From Craterostigma plantagineum (taxonomy: Eukaryota > Streptophyta > Magnoliopsida > Lamiales > Linderniaceae), in assembly GCA_027422505.1 (NCBI GenBank), contig JAPQWV010000002.1:28560501-28624500 (forward strand): a DNA stretch of 64,000 bases, in the 5' to 3' direction. Shown piece by piece: positions 44,554 to 56,148 of this stretch. The notes under the pieces were generated by a model that did no database searches, was not told the DNA's origin, and saw nothing but the letters and a program-made list of their open reading frames with translations. Within the stretch, counting starts at the first letter, position 1; every line of letters begins with the position of its first letter. Made by a program: the position numbers and the translations under genes.

Positions 44554-47500
44554 TCATACAATATCCCAATTGTTAAGATAAATACATATAGTCAAAAACT
44601 TTCTAAACGACAAAACTTTAGAATCGTCCAAAGCGTAGAGATCATCTCTGTTACCGATCAACAGAGACATCGCCGCCCTAAGCATGTACACACCGCACTC
44701 TCCGCTGTTCGAGAAATAGAACAATTTCAGGTTTAAGAAAATAAGAAAATAAGAAAGTGAGAAAATAAGAAAATTACCAGAGGACTTGTTGAGGGAAATT
44801 GGGGCACCGCACCCAAGCAAACTTCTCCACGGATTCTTGCTCCACACCTACGTGTTGAAGCATCAGCGGTATCACTTCGACCAAAGGATTGAGGAACGGC
44901 TTCATGCACCTCAAGTCCGAATCGCTGCTGCGATCGGAATCCAAAACGAGGATGTTCCTCTCCTTGAACCGAGCGACGAGGAGCACCCAATGCGAGTTAA
45001 ATGCCAATGGGATGACGGCCACATCCGCTTGGCTCGAGTGAAGTGACGGCTTGCCGCCGTATATCGCATTGATCTCTCCCGTGGCGAATAGCTCGAACGA
45101 GGACACGTTCCACGGTCCCAGTTTGGCGGACTCCATCCTGACTGCATGTGCGAAGTTGGTGTTCACGTACGCGATTCGCTCCGCATGCACGCAGTTTTCT
45201 TGCATCGCCGTGAACCCGCTGAATGTCTCGTTGACGTGCTGCAATAATAGCATATAATGTTATTAAACGAAATAATTAGAACATATTTAGCAAAAAAACA
45301 CACATACCTCATCCGAAAGCCACACTTTCGGAGTGGACAGGTCGGCAAAGAATTTCTTGTTGTACGCTTGGAGCATTCCTTGCCGTTCCTCCTTTGCGCC
45401 CATTCTTGCCACCTCCGCCGCGACGGCATCCCAATTCTTCACCCTCTCGCCGATGATCTGCTCTATGTCCGCGCGGCGTTGTATTGCAACGCGAGGGGTC
45501 GAATCGGGCGTCGGCGTATACGGACTCGAAAGCAACCTGGACTTCTTCTTCGCACGTTCCGTCCGTGGCCGCCTCTCCTCCGCTTCCGCCGCCGTCTTTG
45601 CCTTCGACGCCGCGGCGGCCCTCTCTGCCGCCGCCTCCGCCGCGGCCCTCTCCGCTTCCGCCGCCGCGGCCCTATCCGTCGCCGCCCTCTCCGCCGCAGC
45701 CCTCTCCGCCGCGGCCCTCTCCGCTTCCGCCGCCGCCGCCGCCGCGGCCCTCTCCGCCGCTTCCGCCGCGGCCCTCTCCGCCGCCACGGTCGCGGCCTCC
45801 ATCATATCTATATCCATCTCGGCCTCCATCTCCACATTCTCGCCCCCTGCTCCCGACTCCCTGTCACGTTCCGCGAATGAGGAGGCGAAGGAGGAGGTGA
45901 AGGCGGCGGCATGTCCCGACTCCCTCTCGGCGGCGAATGAGGAGGCGAAGGCGGCGGCATGTCCCGACTCCCCCTCGGCGTCAGGCTCTCAAGGGCTACA
46001 AAATTAGAGTATTACGTTAGATTTACGTAATATCAATATAATCTTATAAAATAAACATTAAGTAAGACATACCTTGGACCACGATCGAGCGCAGCTCCCT
46101 AATCTCCGCCCGCATATCCCGTACATCGCCTTCCAGTCTGTCCATTCTTCTATCGAAATGGGCGATTATTGAGCCGGAAGGAGGAGGAGACGGCCTCGGA
46201 GGAGAAGACCTCGGAGGAGACGGCCTCGGAGGAGACGGCGGAGGAGGAGACGGAGCAAGCCGATGATCGGTGCAGTAGACCGGCAGCCCATTTAGAAGAT
46301 GCTCCACTATCCTCTGGGCTACGGCATCATCCCGGCTGCCACAAAAGCCGGCGACCGTGCGGAAGTGCCTTGAATCGGCTTCCGTATCGGTCGGTGTAAG
46401 GCAACACCGCACGTCCTGTGTATTTGTACAATTTAGAAAACGCAATCTAAATAAATCCATATTATAAATAAATAAATATACTTACATCCATCGCCACGGC
46501 ACCGAATGCACGCTCGACCGCTTGCCATCCCGGAGCAGAGCTCTTGCCGTAAATGTGGTCTTCCAATGGCACATACGGGGTACCGGGAGACCTTCGCCGG
46601 CTCTTTCTCACGGTGAATTCTTGCCCGACGGTCGGCCAGCACTCGTACGCCAGAACCTGATAAAAGAGAGTAAAAGTAAGTTAAAATAAATATAATATGT
46701 CTTAAATAATAATACAAAACTAATTACCTGAAGCGGCATTACGAAGCCGCTGATATCAAGGTTGTTTCAATTTTTCCCTTCGATGTCATATCCATGTGCT
46801 TCCCCACGAGGTCTTTGTTCAGACCATAAATGACCTCCTCGAATGATATCCTTCCCCAAGGATATTCGTTGAAGCGGTCGAAGTCCTCCACCAGACGGAG
46901 CCACTCCTCCTTGACCTTCAGGTCCTTCTTTACCCTCCGCTCCCCGAGCACCCCGACGGCAAAATAAAGTGCCGCGATCTTCAATTTCTCGGAATTCACG
47001 CCCGAGGCTCCACCGGCGTCACGGATCATTTCCGTGACTTTCTTATCCAAATCGATATAATATATAACGAGCTTGCCTGCGAGCCATAAAACAAACGTTA
47101 GTTTTTGAAATTGAAGTAAAAAAACGAATCACAAAGATAAAAAAATAGAATTAATACCAGGCCAATGCCTCGTCGCAAACTCGTTCGATGACGGTCGGCT
47201 CGTTTGCGCCGCAGTCGAGGCCCGTGAGTAGGCAATACTCGACCAATGAAAATCGTAAGGGCCGCCCACGAACGACCATCCAGAACTCCTTCGACTCCGG
47301 CATGTACTCCACCTGCCGGCTCATCAAATACCACAGGATCATATTGGAGTTGTAGTGGTTTCGGGCCACCTTTATCAGGTTCCCGAACTGAGTCCGCCTA
47401 ACCATCTCCTCCATTTCCTCCTCGTTCAAAAGCGTACGGATGCGTTCGCATAACGGCATGTACTGCGAGTTAAGAGTGAGGGTGGCGTGGTAGAAATTGT

Positions 47501-47898
47501 CCGCCGGCAACTTCGTCGGAAGATAGACCTGAAAACGCAAAAACACATAAAATTTTCTGTTATTCGAGTTCTTTATTCGAGTAAAACATCACTTGAATAA
47601 GTCAAGTAGTTATTCGAACCGTAATTACTCGAATTATTACTCGAAAAGACGATGAAAACGATTTTTACTAAAAATCCGACCGATTACGACGTTTACGCAA
47701 CGATTTAACATCAAAATCAATCGATTTAACGCTAGAAACGATAGATCTAACCAAGAAATTCGTTCAACCAATTCGATTTAACAAAAACCCAAAATGCAAC
47801 CAAAAACTCACCGTGGCTCTACCGGCGTCGATTTGCTCATCCACCCGGTTACGCACAGGCGCGGAAGGCTCCGATGATCTCGTTTTTCGTTTCGCCAT
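44554..47898 (-). pseudogene. MULE-borne DUF1985/Ulp1-like cysteine protease gene
   Basis: About eight exons on the minus strand: 47898-47812 (MAKRKTRSSEPSAPVRN), 47528-47158 (DUF1985: LMSRQVEYMPESKEFWMVV, RPLRFSLVEYCLLTGLDC), about 47078-46740, 46660-46491 (AYECWPTVGQEF), about 46415-46073, about 45999-45306 (Ala/Glu/Arg-rich), 45239-44775 and about 44711-44554. The last two carry the C48 (Ulp1/SENP) catalytic set: His in NSHWVLLVAR, Asp in LVLDSDRSS, Gln in NFPQQ and Cys in NSGECGVYMLRA. Such enzymes cleave SUMO; the role in MULEs is unknown. Two frame slips (exon 2/3 junction; about 46765-46785) suggest the N-terminal part is broken. Confidence 0.78.
45300..45990 (-). repeat. Ala/Glu/Arg-rich low-complexity exon in the Ulp1-like gene
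   Basis: A GC-rich stretch encoding many AERAAAEA-type units (about 45600-45810), preceded by two SGHAAAFxSSFA units (about 45900-45970). Probably an extended helix. All frames are unusually open here, which explains the spurious plus-strand ORFs. Confidence 0.8.
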
Positions 47899-48320
47899 TG
47901 ATGGTTATGCGTGGGTTTGTGTACGATTTTTCGAGTAAGTTATTTGGTTTCGAAGAGAGAGCGCGAGAGATTTTAGGTTTTCGAGTGATTTGTGTCTAAT
48001 TTTCTTTCCGAGCTTTTTAAAATACTGCTTATTCGAGTATATTATCCGAGTTACGTATTCGAGTATTGACTCGAACGGAAACTCGATAAGCTACTCGAAT
48101 AATGTTGCTTATTCGTTTAAATTTTCTGCACATTATTCGAGTCACCTTATCTCTTCGATTTATTATTAGAGTACGTCATTCGAGTTTTGCTTTTAACTCG
48201 AATAAATTCGAATAATGTTTCGCTATAGTAAGTCGGATAAGCAATTATTCGAGTTGTTTATTCGAGTGTTTTGTCATTCGAATATAGCTCGAATAACTTT
48301 TCGCTGTTAATGAGTCGGAT
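47555..48320. repeat. TTATTCGAGT motif array 3 (first intron and upstream of the Ulp1-like gene)
   Basis: About six copies at 47555-47660 inside the first intron and about 18 or more at 48020-48320 upstream of its ATG. None lie in the coding exons. Confidence 0.75.
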
Positions 48321-48424
48321 TAGCCTCCTTAACCAGTTTTTTAGTAAGGATATTTCAGTCATTTGAGAACCCGTTCATCTTTTTTTAAAACGAAATAGAA
48401 TCGTTCCTCTTTTTTAAAATTCCC

Positions 48425-48542
48425 AGGAAAATAGGGCAGTGAAACAAAAACAGAGCGGCCCCCATTCGTCACTATCACTGTTCGATCATCACTAAAGTAA
48501 AAAATTAATATTTATACTTTATTGAGGAGGTTAAGGCCAACA
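48425..48542 (+). repeat. Element D 3' LTR, second part
   Basis: Resumes the LTR (GGGCAGTGAA.C.AAAACAGAGC to AAGGCCAACA) after the MULE. Confidence 0.85.
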
Positions 48543-48845
48543 TTATCTTCTTAGACACATTTATGATGGCGATAAGAAGGCGAATCTGCTTTTTTGCAGA
48601 TGAATTTCTCAAGGAATGAGTACGCACCATGATATATGATCTTTATCTGTGATTTGTACAAATTGATATTCAATTAATTATCGTTATTTTTTAATTGATT
48701 TTCGTAACCCAATTAGTTTCATGATGTTTCCTCAATCACGTAGATTTTATTTGAACTGTTGATCATTCTTTCTTCAACCTTAACATCCAAACTCAAATTA
48801 TGGTAACTGTTTCTTTATCTACCACCTTCGTAATCTTCTAACCTG
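48543..48845. other. Flank of element D, no gene seen
   Basis: AT-rich sequence. A short open stretch directly after the LTR could continue the candidate exon before 36110, but nothing recognisable is encoded. Confidence 0.4.
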
Positions 48846-49640
48846 TTGAAGAGATGTTTGAATGCCATTGCTCAATCTTTCCAAGTCAAAGGAAAGTCTC
48901 ATGTGATCCTGTTACCCCGGTTGAAAATGGTTATTGCCTTCTCTAGCGCCTTGATCTCCTCTTCCTCAGCCTCAACCCCTACCCCTTCCTCTAAAATTGT
49001 AGTGGACTTTAAGGCATGCTCCACCGTACCTAAACTTCGGTTCATCTCTGTTCATGAACTAACAAAGAACTTTGACGTTCATCAAAGGAGAGTTTATCAA
49101 TATCTTTAGGGTCTTCAATCGAGAAGGCAATACAGTCGTACTTCGGCGACAATGAGCGTAGAATTTTCTCAATGATAGCGACATCTTCTGTTTTATCACC
49201 AAGGAAATTCATTTTTTTACTGATCTCCATGTTTATCCAGCACAATAGTTGGTGTCAATTCGTCATCTTTCATTTGTAGTGTTTTAGAGTCTCTTTTAAA
49301 GCTTGACGATGTCACGCTTCACTCCGTAGATCCTTGATAGTTTCCAAGATGGGACGATCAATGGCTAGGAAATAGTTTTTTTTTTCGATTTCGAATCCTT
49401 CAGCTTTCTAGCTTCAAATTCAAAATTTTGGCATTAGTTGCACCTTCTGGTGGACTTTGAATCCCAACTTCAATCATGGGCCAGTAGTCCTTCGACCCCA
49501 AATATTCTCTATTAGCATGCTCCAACGGTCATAGTCTAGTCACTACCAAAGCGAGGGATGGCGGCATTCACAAAATTAGTTTCCGTGGCCATATATCAAG
49601 AATGAATCACAACTCAACCGAGCTCTAATACCACTGAATT
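48846..49640 (-). pseudogene. Copia gag fragment with primer-binding site
   Basis: On the minus strand, TGGTATTAGAGC (49633-49622) resembles the initiator-Met primer-binding site. Downstream, MATETNFVNAAIPRFG starts a gag with several stops, then MNFLGDKTEDVAIIEKILRS and LSPKYDCIAFSIEDPKDIDK, the UBN2-type Copia gag core. No LTR or pol is attached. Confidence 0.75.
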
Positions 49641-49722
49641 GCAAGACTAGAACTTTTCCTCTCATATTATCCATAATAACGGTGCTTTAATATAAGCAAT
49701 CATATGACTAAGTTCCCACTAA

Positions 49723-50240
49723 GACCATCTCCACCGAAAGACGCATTCTCAAACTCAAAATGCAGTAATTCTTCTCCAACCGACAAACCAATTCTCAAAC
49801 TCAATAGACTATTATTGTAATATTATCTTCTATCCGATTTTTTAATGTTACCCTGGAATTTATAACTTTAAAAAATAGACCAGACTATTATTTCAAATTC
49901 TATTGAAAAAACTATAATTTAACAAAACTAATAAAAACCCAATATTTTTCATAAAGTAGAAGTAGAAAAAAGAATTATTCATAACAGGTGCCCTTTTATA
50001 TATTTTTTATTTATTTTTATTTGAGTTATTTATTTTATTTGTGTTATTTAATAATTAAAATAACTAAAATGACTTCTTTATAATTGTAAAAACAACAATC
50101 GCATCCTAGGAGAGAGAAACGCATATATGCGTTGGTGTGATGAGAGAGAAAGAGAAATCTCATTTTGGGTATTGATTTGGAGTTCGATTGGACCTATTTT
50201 ACTCCATTTTTTTAGATATGCCGTTCCATTGGAGTTGCCC
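49723..50240. mobile_element. PIF/Harbinger-like MITE
   Basis: Begins GACCATCTCCACCGA, ends CCATTGGAGTTGCCC (imperfect inverted repeat), flanked by TAA on both sides (49720-49722, 50241-50243). 518 bp, AT-rich, non-coding. Confidence 0.6.
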
Positions 50241-50465
50241 TAAGTCACTAACTTACTATGTCACGCAACGAAACTACTTTCGTAAAACAAAGGAAAGAGT
50301 TTGGACAATTAAAAACGTGAGGGGAAATAATACTAACAATTTCACCTAGTGCCAATTAATTTTAGAGTGAAATTCCACTTAAATTGCTCATAAGCTGGGG
50401 GTTCGGGATCGGTGGGATGACCATATATTAATTTTGTTCTCCTCAACAATTAACAAGCCTGAATG

Positions 50466-50905
50466 CTAACCTCGTGTAGATGTTTAATGAGAATAACGAT
50501 CAACCAAAATCAACAATCAATACTTGAAAATTCAGATGAAAAAAATGGTTGGGTCGATCTCCGAAAGAGAAAATCCATTGCTTCAGTAGCGCACCCATTG
50601 GCGAAGAAATGAGAATTAAATTCAAACTAAATAATTAGAATGATCATTGTTTTTTGGTTGGAACTAGATGGAATAATTACGAGATGATAATTGGTTTTTA
50701 GAGTAAAACTCTGAATGTTACGGGTTTGGATCGATCCGATCGTATCGTAAACATAGGCATGAATGATGCTAACCTCGTGTAGATATTAAATCACGAGAAG
50801 AACAATCAACGAAAGTAAAATTATGAAACGTTGAATAACGTGAAAATTCAGATGAAAAACTTCGGTCGATTCCCGAAAATAGAAAATCCACTACATTAGC
50901 ATCGT
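50466..50905. repeat. Diverged direct repeat of ~125 bp
   Basis: 50466-50585 and 50767-50905 share GCTAACCTCGTGTAGAT, GAAAATTCAGATGAAAAA and CGAAA.AGAAAATCCA in the same order. Possibly LTR debris; no coding frame. The rest of 50244-51050 shows nothing recognisable. Confidence 0.5.
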
Positions 50906-51054
50906 CCGTTTATCGATGCAAAGGAAATAAAATGTAAACCAAAGGACTAAAATGAATATGTTTTTTTCGTTCGGAGGAATAATAAGCGTTGGGAGTTTCT
51001 CCACGTTGCAATATTTCGAGCCAGATTTATTCTTTTATCAGGTTGCAATAAACT

Positions 51055-51160
51055 TTTTCCTATATAATTTACGAAGCTTGTTAGTATCATGTTATCCCAA
51101 AAAAAACTATTTCTCAAATCCTAGTCCGTATGGTTAAACTTCTGAAATAAGTCGAAATAA
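51055..51160 (+). promoter_or_regulatory. Core promoter and 5' UTR of the DCC gene
   Basis: CCTATATAATTT at about 51059-51070 is a good TATA box about 95 bp before the ATG. Confidence 0.5.
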
Positions 51161-51671
51161 ATGGCTTTGATAAGAGGTGGCAATTGGGTACCGCCGCTCC
51201 CGGCGTTAATAAGCCCTCAGCGGCAACGCCGTTTCAGCACGCGCGCCACGCTTTCCTCTCCGCCACGTGGCGTCACGGGACAGGTCGACTGGGTGAAGGA
51301 AACTGAGAGCTTCTTTGTAGACGATTCCCGACCCATCATGTTGTTCGATGGTAAGCGCGATTAAATGGAGTTGCTAAAACTTTAATAAAGAAGACGACGA
51401 GGAGGAAGAAAAAAAGCATTGATTACATAAATTTAGATTAATTGTGTTTCTTATGAATTAATTAGTCTGGGAATTGCTAATAATTTGTTTTCTTTTGGGC
51501 GCACTGAGTTTGCAATATTAATTAAAATAATAACGATGTCCCGACATAATTTACCGGATATAGTGTAGTGATGAAAAATGAGGAGTAATTTGGCATGGTC
51601 ACATATATAATTTTATTTCTACGGAAGTTAATCTTTACTTGAACGCGAGATAATCGATAGTATCACTCATG

Positions 51672-51738
<67 letters not shown>

Positions 51739-52642
51739 CTCAACAACATATTTACCGTGATTAAATTTATGTAACCTTCCCAGGTGTTTGCAATTTATGT
51801 AATGGAGGAGTGAAGTTTGTTCGCGACAACGATAAAAAGAGGTGTGAACGGATATTTTATGATTTTGGATCGAATAGTCAAATTCAACATATGGTACCAT
51901 AGTTGCTTCTATTATCACACAACTTTGGCTGACCCCATGTGGTTACCATCAACATACTTCAATGTGTTATATAATTATTAATTTTTTTCTCATTCATCAC
52001 AGTATCAATATATATCGTTTTATTTACTACGTCAGGATTATCAGATATGAAGCTCTACAAAGTGAAGCAGGCAAGAAACTATTGCAGAGATGCGGTAGGG
52101 CACCAGATGACATATCGAGCGTTGTGCTGGTAGAAAAAGATAGGTAATTATATATACTAGTATTTTTAGCACATTAAAATAAAATTAATTAATAATTAAT
52201 ATGGAAAAAATTTGATTGGTCAACTGACGTAACAATTTACCGTTTTTATCCATCCTAAACTTCTTAATGTACGTATGAATTTTATTATTTGGATATTCCC
52301 TTTCTATATCCATCGGTATTGCAAATATGTTCTGGTAAGAGAATTTAGTTTGTTAATTGTTTTAGATCCTATATCAAATCAGAAGCTGTGCTGAAGATCA
52401 TGGAATGCATTGATTTGCCATTTCCGCAGCTAGCATTCCTTTTCAAGTTGGTGCCCTTGTAAGTTAATCAAGTCACAACCAAAGTAATCTGATATAATTT
52501 AGTTTCGGTATGTGAGCTTAAATTAACATTTGCGCCGACATATATTACTCTTATTTGCAGATTAGTGCGTGATGCTGTGTATGATAACGTAGCAGATAAC
52601 AGATACAGCTTCTTTGGTCGTACTGATTCATGTGAAATATAG
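51161..52642 (+). CDS. DCC-family (DUF393) thiol-disulfide oxidoreductase, probably organellar
   Basis: Five exons: 51161-51350, 51784-51841, 52036-52143, 52366-52458 and 52561-52642 (TAG), all GT-AG; they total 531 nt and encode 176 residues without a break. The N-terminus is rich in Arg, Ser and Pro with few acids, like a chloroplast or mitochondrial transit peptide. The domain starts PIMLFDGVCNLCNGGVKFV, with the DxxCxxC signature after which the family is named, split by intron 1 in the Gly codon. Then come RYEALQSEAGKKLL, SSVVLVEKDRSYIKSEAVLK and NRYSFFGRTDSC. The physiological substrate of this family is unknown. This is the best-preserved host gene in the window. Confidence 0.92.
51674..51738. 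repeat. (ATT)n microsatellite in DCC intron 1
   Basis: About 21-22 uninterrupted ATT units, 46 bp before the intron's 3' end. Confidence 0.95.
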
Positions 52643-52672
52643 AGAACATAGTGTGTGTGTATATATATAGAG

Positions 52673-52676
<4 letters not shown>

Positions 52677-52757
<81 letters not shown>
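52677..52757. repeat. (GA)n microsatellite in the DCC 3' UTR
   Basis: About 40 uninterrupted AG units beginning about 35 bp after the stop codon, preceded by short TG and TA runs. Confidence 0.95.
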
Positions 52758-52759
<2 letters not shown>

Positions 52760-53440
52760 GGGAGATCAATGGGCAGTTGTTGAATTTTATGAACATGGAA
52801 GGAAATGACGATGATGGTGTAGTATTCGTCAGGTGTGGGTTTGGATAGATTTGGCGTCGGCGATGCGGTCATTCAAGAAGATAGATCTTCATTTTTCTCT
52901 TTTTTGCAAAACAATTATCAAATGTAATATATCTTTCCATTGAAACATATGAAATCTATGATCAAAGAAGGAAAAAGAATTGCACAACCAAACAATGAAA
53001 TATCGATATACAAAAGACAACAAAGGTGAAAAGACGATTAAATTTGAGCTAACAGTGTGAGTATCTAAAGCTAATCTGTACTGTGGATTGAGTAGTACAT
53101 CGAATATGAATTTGTCCTTGTAGGTTGTTTCTCGAAAGCATTGAACAACTTCTCACTGAAGGAGAAAATAAACCAAACAATATTTTTTGAACTGATTCAC
53201 TAAAAACCGTGAGATGAGAGTTCTATTACAATATTTTTATGTAAGGCTTACAACCAATAAGAAGAAAAAGATTTTGTGCTATCACATAACTAATTTAAGA
53301 GGAAAGATAACTCTATAATTTCCCATAATGTAGTGAATAAATTCCAATATGATTCATTGAATTACTTTTTGAAATCTCTTCAATATGAAAGAAGGATATT
53401 CTTGATTTCCCTCCTTACCACTCCAATTTGTGGGCTCAAG
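52758..53440. other. DCC 3' flank, no gene seen
   Basis: AT-rich; holds the rest of the 3' UTR. No supported frame. Confidence 0.5.
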
Positions 53441-53960
53441 GTAACTATCGTATTTAATTTTCTTGCTCAGCCTATGCGAGGCTAGAGGAGTTTGTTGCGA
53501 AAGTGGCTTAAGGAAGCTTTACATATGGGCTTTGTAAAGATGTCCGCATTTGAAGAGTAGAAGAAATGTGTCGGGTAATAAGGAGACCCATTGAACCCGC
53601 TCACGTATAAAATGGTAATCTAACACAATGTGGTTGCTGCGAGAATGAAAAATAGGTTAAATAGTCATCTGTAACGCACATAAATTGTCACATAAAAGAG
53701 TTGCGGCTGTGATTGAGGAATGATCACGTTAGAGGAATGTAAACCAAGTTAATTCTGCAGCAGTATTAGCCGTAGCACGATATTCGGCCTCAGTGCTGGA
53801 TCGAGAAATAGTTTCTTTCTTTCTGGTGCACCATGAGATGATATTTTAACTTACATACAAATTCTGGTTTTGGATCATTGTTGCCCAATATGCATCAAAG
53901 ACACCACAAAGATCAAGTTTAGTATCATCACCAGTTAAATGTAACTCGGGTTGTTAGTGT
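53440..53960 (-). pseudogene. Copia RNase H fragment
   Basis: On the minus strand a degraded frame reads GDDTKLDLCGVFDAYWAT, then ISRSSTEAEYRATANTAAEL, the RNase H end of Copia pol. Stops and frameshifts are frequent; no other part of the element is recognised nearby. Confidence 0.7.
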
Positions 53961-55473
53961 CGCAGACGTATTGTAAACCGCTACGAAAAATTTTCATACC
54001 AGTAAGAGAACATGACCGCATAAATCATGAAACATAATTAACAAGCAGTCGGGTGTAGTATTCAGTTATTGTCGAGTAAGGGGTCGCGACCTTACCTTTG
54101 CCCTTGCTGGAAACTTGAGTGACGGTGGGTGAAGGGGCCCTCGAAGAACCTCCCGTTTCCATCTTCTCTTGGGGATTGACTATGTCAGCTAGATTCATTC
54201 ATTATATTGTAAAAAAAGGAGGGAAGCCACGCCACAATGTTTTAAGGAAGAGGGTGTATAAAACTATACATATGCCCCCTTTGAACAACAACCGTAATAG
54301 CATAGGAAGTCATCTTTAACAAGTTTCGGGAGCGAAGAGCCTATGGCCCAAGGCATCCTTTAATTTATGTACTTAAATAGGAGATACAGGAGGAAGGGGA
54401 TGCTCGACGGATATAGAAACTGGCAACCCGTCGAGCATGTTCTCGGCACTTCCCTCAGGAGACCGAACGAAAATATATTTGCTCGTACCCCTTATAGGAT
54501 GACGGGTTCTCGAGGAGAAATTCCACGGCATAAGTGCAAGAAAAGGAGAACTTTCCCCGCTCATTCCGGTTGATCTTTAGAAACTATGTGGAAGAGGGAC
54601 AAGAATGTCAAAAAGTTTCAAATGGACAAGCAATGAGAGGAGCAGGCTAAAGGAGCTAGGGGTTAATTGGCTCGGGGAAATCTGATAATGGTTACAAAGA
54701 TCGATGAGGAAAGCGTGAAGAGAAAGGCAGAGGCTCATGCTCACTTGATCCAAGAAAGATGCGTGGAAACCCTCGAGATGGCCACTGGCCACTCGCCATG
54801 CCCCGGAATTCGTATCTTGGAAGAGTCGGTCATCCCAGCTTGGTCCCTGATCATAGAGATTTGTGATTCGGTGAGAGAATAATTCTCACTTCGTGCCAAG
54901 GGAGATTGATTGAGCTGCGAAATCTTCTAGGTCAGTAAGACTTGGGGATGGAAATTGTCTAGGTCAGGTCAGTGTCACGTCATTGACGGAAAAGGAACAA
55001 AGACTTCGATTGACTCTGGCACAGGTCATAGGACCGATTTCATCAGTGTCTGAAGTTATATCACCTTCATCACCGTTAATTAGGAAAGTCATAGTTCAGA
55101 GGCGGGGGAACATTGGGAAGGTAATAAAGAAGGGAATAAAACATACAAGTTGGAAGATGGAGCATCATCGGATGTCGTGATTTGAAGTCTAGGAAATGAG
55201 TGGAAGTCGTCGTCGATTGGAAAAAGGGGAAAAGAGCCCAATGTGACCATATATGGGGAGGATGTAACGGCAAGGCTATGGATGAACGGAAGTGTATGAG
55301 GGGACATGACCTTAATGGAAAGAAGCGCCGAATTTTCGCTCGATGTATATCAGTACGTGTCTTTGCAGGGGTTACCACGTGGAACAAGAACTTGGTGATT
55401 GAAAGGGGAGTGAAGAAAGGAACGCGCTCAAGGGTCAATGTAGACTTTCACGCTTGGATATTTTACTAGTTGT
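53961..55473. other. Unassigned repeat-like DNA, possibly degraded Gypsy internal region
   Basis: Purine-rich plus strand with several short open frames (for example 54119-54319 and 55200-55469) that match nothing I recognise. Its position before a Gypsy-like LTR suggests a decayed gag region. Confidence 0.35.
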
Positions 55474-56148
55474 TGACGTCTATGAACTTGTCTACACTCC
55501 TATTTGAGAGGGGACTACTGTTGCCCAGGTTTTCGGGCTACAGATAAAATATCCCGTGAACCTTCGAAAGGGAGGGAAAAAGAAGATGATGCGTACTGAA
55601 AGAGAATCGGTCCTTGGGGAGAGAGGACTCCCCAATGAGAGCCCAAGGAAGGGCCCATAGAGGGGGTCGATAGCCCAATCAAAAAGGGGAAGGAGGAAAA
55701 GAAGACATCCCCAAGGGTCCCTCATATCACACCCTAAGTGTCCCAAGACTGAGGAGGCTGAAGAGAAAGGGACAACGGAACGGACCGAGTAAGGATAAGC
55801 TCTCGAGTTTGCGACTGAAGGACAAGGTAGTTTCCGCCGGAGGAGATAAAAGGGGCCGAGTGAACGTGCGACGAATTAAGGGAACACGTTATCACGTGGG
55901 GCTGAAAGAGTGGGCTGACGTTGGTGGTCACCGAGTTGCGGGGAGAAACGGACCAAGGTTTGTATATATAGGCTTTGATCTAAGGTCCAGGTATAACTAA
56001 GAAAAAAGAAAACAAACTATTTCCATAAAACCGCCGCTACCCATTTTTTGAAGAAGAACTGACTTAAGCATCGGATAGGCGTCGCCGAAAACCCTCCCGA
56101 CACCCCTTTAACTGGTTCTATTTGGAACAGGTATAGGCGAGAGCAACA
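55474..56148 (+). repeat. Gypsy-like LTR remnant
   Basis: Starts TGTTGACGTC and ends GAGCAACA (TG..CA). It contains TATATATAGG at about 55965, and near the end TGACTTAAGCATCGGATAGGC followed by CCCTCCCGACACC, a sequence type common in LTRs of plant Tat-lineage Gypsy elements. No partner LTR is in the window. Confidence 0.45.

Larger units (their letters stand above)
40225..48424 (+). mobile_element. KAONASHI-type Mutator-like element (MULE) with transposase and Ulp1-like gene
   Basis: An insertion of about 8.2 kb in the 3' LTR of element D. It encodes a MuDR-type transposase on the plus strand and, convergent, a DUF1985/Ulp1-protease gene on the minus strand; this pairing is the known signature of Ulp1-carrying MULEs. 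The ends lack long TIRs: both carry a short TTTTTAAAAAAAGAG(G)AAC-like motif in inverted orientation (about 40242-40292 and 48380-48420). Non-coding parts are packed with TTATTCGAGT-like motifs. Exact ends and target duplication were not resolved. Confidence 0.82.
36111..48542 (+). mobile_element. Element D: decayed Ty1/Copia retrotransposon, 3' LTR split by a MULE
   Basis: The 5' LTR is 36111-36356 (TGTTGAAATT..CCAACA). The primer-binding site TGATATCAGAGC (one mismatch to initiator Met tRNA complement) is at 36361-36372, and the polypurine AAGGGAGAG is at about 40088-40096. The 3' LTR starts at 40098, breaks at about 40224 and resumes at about 48425 to 48542. The 8.2 kb between is the MULE. 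Flanks (GATGATA / TTATC) show no clear target duplication. Many stops and deletions make it an old copy. Confidence 0.85.

Noticed and set aside
45257..46007. Two long plus-strand frames rich in Ala/Ser, Pro or Arg
   Set aside because: Antisense of the Ala/Glu/Arg-rich exon of the Ulp1-like gene; low complexity keeps all frames open.
52468..52872. Minus-strand frame with a long Leu-Ser run and plus-strand Arg-Glu run
   Set aside because: Translation of the (GA)n microsatellite after the DCC gene.
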